Below are positions 36,860-42,468 of a stretch of DNA of 42,468 nucleotides, one piece after another; the first letter of the stretch is position 1, and every line of letters begins with the position of its first letter. The position numbers and the translations under genes were made by a program. The stretch comes from a virus: positions 1 through 42,468 of IMG/VR virus record IMGVR_UViG_3300042988_000401, one strand, 5' to 3'. The notes beneath the pieces are model-generated. The model was not told where the DNA came from. It was given only the letters and a program-made list of their open reading frames with translations, and did no database searches.

Positions 36860-38578
36860 ATGGGATTCGGCAATAGCTTTGTTCAGGGCTTCGACAGGGG
36901 CCAAGACGTCTACTTCAAGTTGCTGGAAGACGACCGCCGCGACGCAGCAGAGAAACGTGCGCAGGCGGAAGCTGACCGGCAGGCAATGGATTTTTCAAAC
37001 CGCATGCGCGACCGGGCCAACGAGGACGAGGCCTTTCGTGGCTTGACTGGTCTGCGTACCAACGGCGTGGTGGCCGGGAACACGTCCGGCATGAGCGACA
37101 AGTCCGTGCAGGTGTTGAACACGAGCGGCGGTAAAGGGTTGGTGGATGCAACAGCTCGTCTCGGAAACGAGGAAGCTGCGATGCTCGGCAAGTCTGCCAT
37201 GCCGGGCATGGCCCCCAAGTACAACGTGAGTGGGCAGGCCCCGACGCAGTACAACGACGCAGGGCAGGCTACGGGCCAAGGTGCAATGACAGGCCCCACG
37301 GTGCAGACGCGTGCGGCTAACCCCCGCGACAACCTGCAAGCCCTCTACACACTGGCAGCAGCCAAGCGGGCCGGGCCGGACGTATTTGCCGCGTTGGATG
37401 CGAAGTCCCGCGAGCTGGACAAGGAAGATGTGTACGGCAAGGTCGGCAAGATGACCGACGACCAGATTCGTGAGATGCTGCCCGGCCTCAACGCTTCGAG
37501 CATGTCCGGACTGCCTATCTACGACGCTGGTGACGTACTGGACGCCAAGGGCAAGCCGACAGGCTACCGGGAACTGAAGCTGGTGAAGAACGGCAAGTCT
37601 GAGTTCATTCAGGTAAGCCCCGCCCAGCTCCGCCAGATCGCCACGGCGCACGCGCTGATGGATGGCGGCTTTGCTCAAGATGGACTCACTATGCTGTCCG
37701 GGGTAAGCAAGGACATGGGCGAGCTGGTCAGCAAGTTCAACGCGTCTCTCAAAGGCACTGTGGACACCGGCAACAACACCAAGCACCAGAGCGTTACGGA
37801 TGAGAACGGGCGCATCACGGCCAACGCTGCGGCAACTAACGCCAAGACCAACGCCGACTACAAGAACGCGCAGATCGGGGTCATCGACGATCAGAAGGCC
37901 CGCCGCACGGAAGCTGCTGGTATCCAAGAGGAGTTGAGCAACCTCGACCCGTCTGATCCGAAGTACGCGGAAAAACGCCGCGCCCTCATCACGCGGTTCA
38001 ACGTGCTCAACGTGAAGGACGGCCAGCCGCTGAGCCTCAACGATGGAAGCAGTCGCGGCTCCGGTGGGTCTGTACTCAAGCGTGCAGTTATCCAGCAAAA
38101 GAACGACGACGGCACGTACACCTACGTCGATAAGGAAAACGGCCAGCCGCTGTACAACGGCTACAACGGCGAGAAGATGCCGCTTGGCATGGAGATCGGC
38201 GAGTACAAGACGCTCAAACAGGAAGCCGCGAAAGCAGGCGTGCAGATGGTCTTGCAGGAGAACGACGCAGGTGAACTGCGTTATGTCTACGTTGGCCCGA
38301 GCGGGGAACGCATGCTCAGCGTCAAAGAAGCTGGCATGTCCAAGCCCCAGAAGAAGCCCGCCGAGCCGAGCACCGCGAAGCCCGCAGCAATGGCTGGCCC
38401 AAAACTGCAAGGCACGCCGATTCGTGGTCGGGGCGGAGTGATCATCGGGTATGACGGCGCAGAGCCCACAGGCCCCCGAACTCTGGAAGAAGTAAACGGT
38501 ATGCGGGCTCGCAACAAGATGCCCCCGCTCACGCCCGCAGAAATCGCCCAAGGTAAGCAAGCTGGCTACATCCAATAA
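36860..38578 (+). CDS. putative internal virion (ejection) protein, 572 aa
   Basis: Mostly helical with strongly charged N-terminal coiled coil (YFKLLEDDRRDAAEKRAQAEADRQA) and many Asn/Gln/Gly stretches. No enzymatic motif is seen. The location between the S74 protein and the large last protein matches the ejection protein cluster of podoviruses, which are injected with DNA. A region of structured beta text (GTYTYVDKENGQPLYNGYNGEKMPLG) lies near 415-440. Confidence 0.62.
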   Translation: MGFGNSFVQGFDRGQDVYFKLLEDDRRDAAEKRAQAEADRQAMDFSNRMRDRANEDEAFRGLTGLRTNGVVAGNTSGMSDKSVQVLNTSGGKGLVDATARLGNEEAAMLGKSAMPGMAPKYNVSGQAPTQYNDAGQATGQGAMTGPTVQTRAANPRDNLQALYTLAAAKRAGPDVFAALDAKSRELDKEDVYGKVGKMTDDQIREMLPGLNASSMSGLPIYDAGDVLDAKGKPTGYRELKLVKNGKSEFIQVSPAQLRQIATAHALMDGGFAQDGLTMLSGVSKDMGELVSKFNASLKGTVDTGNNTKHQSVTDENGRITANAAATNAKTNADYKNAQIGVIDDQKARRTEAAGIQEELSNLDPSDPKYAEKRRALITRFNVLNVKDGQPLSLNDGSSRGSGGSVLKRAVIQQKNDDGTYTYVDKENGQPLYNGYNGEKMPLGMEIGEYKTLKQEAAKAGVQMVLQENDAGELRYVYVGPSGERMLSVKEAGMSKPQKKPAEPSTAKPAAMAGPKLQGTPIRGRGGVIIGYDGAEPTGPRTLEEVNGMRARNKMPPLTPAEIAQGKQAGYIQ

Positions 38579-38586
38579 GGCTTAAC

Positions 38587-41500
38587 ATGGCAGGAAACTG
38601 GAAAGATGTAACGAGCAGCGACTCGTGGCGCGACGTCCATGAGGTTCGCCTGCCGGAGCCGCAGAAGCGCAACGCCCTCGCGGCGGGCTTGTCGTCCGGG
38701 GTTGACGACTTCCAAGGGCTGATGTACTCAGCCGGTGCTGCTGCGTCGGATGCCGTTGGGGCCACAGGTGCGCGTGACTGGCTGAACCAACGCGCTGACG
38801 AGAACCAGTACGAGTCTCGGATCAACGGTCGCCCGGACCTTGAGCGTGTCGAGGATCAGTCCGTCGGCTCCATGCCTGCGTGGCTGATGTATCAAGTCGG
38901 TAAGCAGGTTCCCAATATCGCAGGGACCGTAGCCGCCAGTGCAGTGATGCCCGAAGTGGCTATACCGACAGCCTTGTCTCGTGGGCTGGCGTTCGCCCCC
39001 AAGTGGCTGGGTGGCGGTGCAATGGGTGCCGCAGAAGGCTACGCTGCCAAGAAAGCTGCCGTCCAAGCGGGGCGCGGCATGGCGTCCGACATCATGGGCG
39101 GCGCGGCGATGAATTACGCCCAAGGCGTAGGCTCCCTGTACCAAGAGTCGGTAGACGGTGGAAACCCTGACGGGGGCGGCGCGGCACTACTAGGTGGCGT
39201 TCCATACGGACTCACTGAAACCCTGCCCGAGGCTATGCTGCTAGGGCGTATCAAGCGCGGCACCGGTTTCAGCGGGAACCTCCTCACCCGCATGGGCAAG
39301 TCCGGGGCGTCTCAGGCGGCGACCGGGGCTACCAGTGAACTGCTCCAGAACGAAATGGAGATGGGGTACAACGGCAGTGTGTCGCCAGAAGAAGCCGCGT
39401 CTCGACGCCTTAACGCTGGCGTGGCCGGGGGTATGGTCGAGGGTCTGCTCGGTTCGTTCGGCGGCATACACGGTCGTCGCTCCAACACCCCCGCTGCGCT
39501 CGTAGAGGGTGGGGCGTCTACAAACGTCTTGACCGGGCAGAACCTCACACCCGCTGGGGCTCCGCCCGCCTCGCCTATCACCATTCCGCCACCGGCTCCG
39601 GTTCCGCAAGCTCCCCCTCCGACACCCGAGGAACAAGCTGCCGCAGCCGCCGCACAGGCCGAGTCAGAGAAGCGTGCCGCCAACGAGCAGGCATGGAAGC
39701 AAAAGCAGTCCGACGCTGAAGGCGTATTCCTGTCTCCCGGCAAGGACGGCAAGGTAAGCCCGGTGGACGGCAAGGGCAAGCGGCTGGTCACAGCCGAACT
39801 GGTCAAGCTGCACGAAGACCTGCGCTCCGGCGTAGCGAATGGTGTGCTGACTCAGGACAACTACGACGAGGCTACGGCCCGCATCCGCGTGGCGCTCCAA
39901 GAGGGCGACAAGTCCGGCGTTGCTGCTGTGCGCTCCGACATGCAAGAAGCCCAGCGTGCGTTCGACAAGGCGCAGGCCCAAGCAAAGCGTGACGCCGAGA
40001 AAGCCAAGCGAGATGCCGAGAAAGCCGCAAAGCAAAAGGCCGAAGACAAGCAAGTCACTACTCAGGCCGTGGCCGACAACGCCGCTGCCGCTCAAGCCGC
40101 CACCACAGCACCCGCTGCTCCGGTTGCGCCACCTGCCGTTCCGCATGTACAAGACCTCCAACAAGCCGCCGATGTCCTCCTCGGTAAAGACGCCCCGACT
40201 GACACGGGAGCAGCGCAGACTAGCGCAGCAGCTCCAAATACCGCCGCAGCAAGTGGCGTACCTGTATCAACTGGAACTGATGCACAAAGCGGGGTATCCA
40301 GCGCAGTCGTTCCCAGCAACGCAGGGCAAGGTGCAGTAGCAACACAAGCCCACGCCCCGGTGGTGTTCGGCAAGGACACCCAAGGCCGCGACCGCAAGGC
40401 GCTGGTCTCTATCCTGAACCCCGAGGGCGGGCTGGTTCCCGTCAACAATCTGGAAGGCGCGGACCCAAAGGTCACGACCGCCCTGCAAGAAGCCAAGACC
40501 GGACGCCACAGCGACCAGCTCATTCTGGTTCACGGGCAAGACGGAAGCATCAAGGCGCTGAAGAAGCAGTATTGGGACATCCTGCGCATGGCTCGCGGTC
40601 TGGACGAGGAAGGTCACTCTACCCGCCAGCCCATGAACGCCCAGCAGATCGCCGACGCTCTAGGTATGAAGAGCCGCTCGACCGTGACCAAGGCCCTCAA
40701 CGAGATGGGTGGCTTCGGTATGACTGCGGTCAAGCAGATGACCAAGCAGGGCAACCTCGCGGCCAAGGACGACGGCGTCACCGCGATGGAGTTCAACGAG
40801 GACGGCACCGGGCAGATGGTGCAAGCCACTCAGGCCAACTCTGTTGAGGACGCGGTTGACGAAAAGCGGTTCAACCAGATGGACGAGGTGGCTGCGGCCA
40901 TCCAAGCTGCGACACCCGACCAGCGTCGTCTGATGCTCAAGCACCACGTTGACCCCGACGTGATGAGCCAAGCTGCTGCCGACTGGGACGACATGCGCTC
41001 CTCGGGCACTGCTGAGTTCTCTCAACTCAACGATCTGGGCAAGCTGCTGTGGTACGCCGCTTACAAAAACTTGGCCGACCGTGGTATCGTGGATGTTGCC
41101 CCGTTCGAGGAACAACAACGTGCGGCTGAGCAGGCCGGAATAGGAATTGATGATGGGTACCTTCAAGGCAAGAGCGAGCGATCCACAGCCAGTGAAGCGG
41201 ATGCTGGCGGCACTAAACGCGTATCAGGACAGCCTGCAACAAACGTCGTTGAAGCAAGTCCAGCAGGAGATAGCGCAGCGACACAGCCGAAACCAGAAGG
41301 CGGAAGCACAGTCGAACAAGGAAATGGAAAGCCGGTCGGCAAACCAACCCCTGCCGTCAACAAAGGCTCCGAAGCCACTGACGTCGAAGTAAAGCAGCGG
41401 TACGAGTATCCGGCGGACCTCGGGTTTCCGCAAAAGATCGTAGCGGGCCAGCGGGCCATCGTTGACTTCATGAACGATGAGCTTAGCCGCGAAGAACTGA

Positions 41501-42000
41501 TCACCAAGCTCTCCAAGCTGGGTTTGCTGGAAGGCGAGTTGCGCTCAATCTCCAACCGAATGGGCGGCTTCAACGACCAAGAGACCGGGCGGATAACAGG
41601 CAGCGTAGCAGGCGTGCCAGCCAAGCCCGCCAAACCCGCGACCACTAGGGCCAAGAAGGTCGAGACGCCTGAGGAGCGTAAAGCGCGGGTGGATGCAAGT
41701 GAGCGCAAGGGTCAGCTCGTTCTGGCTGGCAACCAGTGGGGTACTTACGCAGATACCGCCAAGCAGGGTAAGTGGGCTGATCTGAAGCCAGAGCAGCAGG
41801 AGAAGTGGCGTCAGGCATATGTGGACGGCAAGCTGTCCATCGCCGCCACGCAGGAGATTTCCCCGATCCCGGTGCCCATCGAGGTGGAGCTGAAGAACTC
41901 GGATGGCTCGACCATCAAGATCAAGGACGCCGAGCTGGAGGTACGCCGCATCGAGTCCAAGATACAAAAACTTGAGGCGCTCGTGCAGTGTCTGGGGTAA
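38587..42000 (+). CDS. large internal virion (ejection) protein, 1137 aa
   Basis: The N-terminal 270 residues have Ala/Gly-rich amphipathic helices (WLMYQVGKQVPNIAGTVAASAV, GGGAMGAAEGYAAKKAA) suited to forming a channel after ejection. A Lys/Ala coiled coil follows (AKRDAEKAKRDAEKAAKQK, about 460-480), then Pro/Ala linkers. Residues about 683-710 (MNAQQIADALGMKSRSTVTKALNEMG) look like a helix-turn-helix. Two linker stretches have poor coding bias in this frame and host frames in +1 (at 40172 and 41150). No lysozyme motif is evident. Confidence 0.68.
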   Translation: MAGNWKDVTSSDSWRDVHEVRLPEPQKRNALAAGLSSGVDDFQGLMYSAGAAASDAVGATGARDWLNQRADENQYESRINGRPDLERVEDQSVGSMPAWLMYQVGKQVPNIAGTVAASAVMPEVAIPTALSRGLAFAPKWLGGGAMGAAEGYAAKKAAVQAGRGMASDIMGGAAMNYAQGVGSLYQESVDGGNPDGGGAALLGGVPYGLTETLPEAMLLGRIKRGTGFSGNLLTRMGKSGASQAATGATSELLQNEMEMGYNGSVSPEEAASRRLNAGVAGGMVEGLLGSFGGIHGRRSNTPAALVEGGASTNVLTGQNLTPAGAPPASPITIPPPAPVPQAPPPTPEEQAAAAAAQAESEKRAANEQAWKQKQSDAEGVFLSPGKDGKVSPVDGKGKRLVTAELVKLHEDLRSGVANGVLTQDNYDEATARIRVALQEGDKSGVAAVRSDMQEAQRAFDKAQAQAKRDAEKAKRDAEKAAKQKAEDKQVTTQAVADNAAAAQAATTAPAAPVAPPAVPHVQDLQQAADVLLGKDAPTDTGAAQTSAAAPNTAAASGVPVSTGTDAQSGVSSAVVPSNAGQGAVATQAHAPVVFGKDTQGRDRKALVSILNPEGGLVPVNNLEGADPKVTTALQEAKTGRHSDQLILVHGQDGSIKALKKQYWDILRMARGLDEEGHSTRQPMNAQQIADALGMKSRSTVTKALNEMGGFGMTAVKQMTKQGNLAAKDDGVTAMEFNEDGTGQMVQATQANSVEDAVDEKRFNQMDEVAAAIQAATPDQRRLMLKHHVDPDVMSQAAADWDDMRSSGTAEFSQLNDLGKLLWYAAYKNLADRGIVDVAPFEEQQRAAEQAGIGIDDGYLQGKSERSTASEADAGGTKRVSGQPATNVVEASPAGDSAATQPKPEGGSTVEQGNGKPVGKPTPAVNKGSEATDVEVKQRYEYPADLGFPQKIVAGQRAIVDFMNDELSREELITKLSKLGLLEGELRSISNRMGGFNDQETGRITGSVAGVPAKPAKPATTRAKKVETPEERKARVDASERKGQLVLAGNQWGTYADTAKQGKWADLKPEQQEKWRQAYVDGKLSIAATQEISPIPVPIEVELKNSDGSTIKIKDAELEVRRIESKIQKLEALVQCLG
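40172..40339 (+). CDS. possible nested protein in the +1 frame, 55 aa
   Basis: The frame reads MSSSVKTPRLTREQRRLAQQLQ, then PPQQVAYLYQLELMHKAGYPAQSF, which looks like a folded helical protein, while the host frame there is a plain Ala/Thr/Ser linker. By eye, third-position GC is about 71% here and about 41% in the host frame over the same codons. High third-position GC in +1 is partly expected from the first positions of the host frame, so this is only a hint. No Shine-Dalgarno is visible; a frame-switch in the host gene is an alternative. Confidence 0.3.
   Translation: MSSSVKTPRLTREQRRLAQQLQIPPQQVAYLYQLELMHKAGYPAQSFPATQGKVQ
41150..41392 (+). CDS. possible nested protein in the +1 frame, 80 aa
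   Basis: Starts with ATG ATG after TAGGAA and encodes helical, charged text (RMLAALNAYQDSLQQTSLKQVQQEIAQRH), ending in a Pro/Lys tail. The host frame is a Gly/Ser/Thr/Pro linker with about 44% third-position GC, compared with about 69% in this frame (by-eye counts). It could be an overprinted gene or a region where the host gene changed frame. No homologue known to me. Confidence 0.35.
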   Translation: MMGTFKARASDPQPVKRMLAALNAYQDSLQQTSLKQVQQEIAQRHSRNQKAEAQSNKEMESRSANQPLPSTKAPKPLTSK

Positions 42001-42001
42001 A

Positions 42002-42014
42002 CTAACGCACTAAC
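42002..42014 (+). promoter_or_regulatory. paired CTAAC boxes before the 117-aa gene
   Basis: CTAACGCACTAAC repeats the 13 bases found in the promoter at 20499. A TAAACT (41998-42003) could be a -10 but no -35 is seen at the right distance. The next ATG follows directly, without a Shine-Dalgarno. Confidence 0.4.
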
Positions 42015-42368
42015 ATGGCCGATCTGAATCTTGACCCGTCGATGCTGGAGGACTACGCCCTTGAGTCGGGGGCGGCGGTTCATCGCGCTAACGGAGAAGT
42101 GTTCAACGCCGCAGGGCGCACAGGGGTTTACCGCTTGCCCAAACGGGCGGCTCCCACGCCACCAGAAGACAACGGGCACGAAAAGCTGACCGCCGCTCTG
42201 GCCGACATGATGAGCAAGCTGCATGTGCAGCAGCCGTCCGCCCCGGTGGTCAATGTGCCGCCAGCGCAGGTAGTAGTTCAACCCCAGCAGCGTGTCCTTG
42301 ACTGGACGTTCACGTTTGAGCGCAACGCTGATGGAACCATCAAATCAATCCGGGCCAAGGCCAACTAA
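42015..42368 (+). CDS. hypothetical protein, 117 aa
   Basis: An acidic start (LNLDPSMLEDYALESGAAVHRANGEVFNAAG), a Pro-rich middle and a beta-type C-terminus (RVLDWTFTFERNADGTIKSIRAKAN). A similar C-terminal pattern occurs in several phage virion-region proteins. Function unknown. The start directly follows paired CTAAC boxes. Confidence 0.65.
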   Translation: MADLNLDPSMLEDYALESGAAVHRANGEVFNAAGRTGVYRLPKRAAPTPPEDNGHEKLTAALADMMSKLHVQQPSAPVVNVPPAQVVVQPQQRVLDWTFTFERNADGTIKSIRAKAN

Positions 42369-42378
42369 GGAGTAACCA

Positions 42379-42468
42379 ATGGCTTCAGTTAACTTCACCA
42401 ACCTCACGCGCAATCTGGCGCAGGCACGACACAACTTCAGCAGCGACACACTCAAGGTTTTGCTGGTG
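42379..42468 (+). CDS. structural-type protein, 5' part (partial)
   Basis: Only the first 30 residues are in the window (MASVNFTNLTRNLAQARHNF, then SSDTLKVLLV). Starts of this form belong to small phage proteins of virion regions. Shine-Dalgarno AAGGAG lies upstream. The gene continues past the right edge. Confidence 0.6.
   Translation, partial: MASVNFTNLTRNLAQARHNFSSDTLKVLLV

Noticed and set aside
38043-38441. 132-codon +1 frame inside the 572-residue ejection protein
   Set aside because: Arg/Ser/Cys/Thr-rich shadow text; the host frame keeps normal codon bias here, unlike the four nested frames reported.

Overview
The window is part of the genome of a tailed, double-stranded DNA phage. 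The sequence is GC-rich and densely packed, and most neighbouring genes overlap by the four bases ATGA or GTGA. No tape-measure gene or long-tail module is visible, and the right arm carries a large portal, adaptor proteins, a propeller-like nozzle candidate and large ejection-type proteins, so a short-tailed (podovirus-type) virion is the best reading. A NinX-family gene, other common proteobacterial-phage families, a DUF5675 protein and a GTA-type holin suggest a proteobacterial host, but the window does not name it.

The left arm (1-12938) is read leftwards. It holds the N-terminal third of a family A DNA polymerase at the window edge, then a long chain of small accessory genes, including several single-TM peptides. 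It also holds a two-gene operon of a class II glutamine amidotransferase (7208-8296) and an Amidoligase_2-type COOH-NH2 ligase (8319-10415). This operon has its own promoter, a palindrome upstream and a leftward intrinsic terminator further up, and is the most interesting metabolic system here. Above it lie four small genes, a repeat-rich stretch (12034-12380) that looks like an origin or operator array, and one 158-residue gene.

A gene-free stretch of about 800 bases (12939-13739) separates the two arms, which are transcribed divergently.

The right arm (13740-42468) is read rightwards. It contains terminase small and large subunits, portal, a head-spike base and spike fibre resembling those of gene transfer agents, a tiny lipoprotein with a complete metzincin zinc motif, small basic proteins, scaffold, decoration candidate, major capsid and a strong terminator. 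Next come head-tail adaptors, collagen-like and glycine-rich tail fibres with helpers, a lysis region with membrane proteins, DUF5675 protein and holin, a nozzle-like tail protein, a GNAT acetyltransferase, a protein ending in a short S74 chaperone domain, and two large internal virion proteins.

Three genome-wide patterns cut across the genes. First, intergenic promoters carry CTAAC/GTTAG boxes, singly or in pairs (inverted, or direct at an 8-base period), inside the spacer between -35 and -10. Second, three genes begin 8 bases after a -10 and lack a Shine-Dalgarno sequence, which predicts leaderless mRNAs. Third, four reading frames nested in the +1 frame of larger genes coincide with a drop in host-frame third-position GC; two of them encode a membrane segment inside the lysis region.
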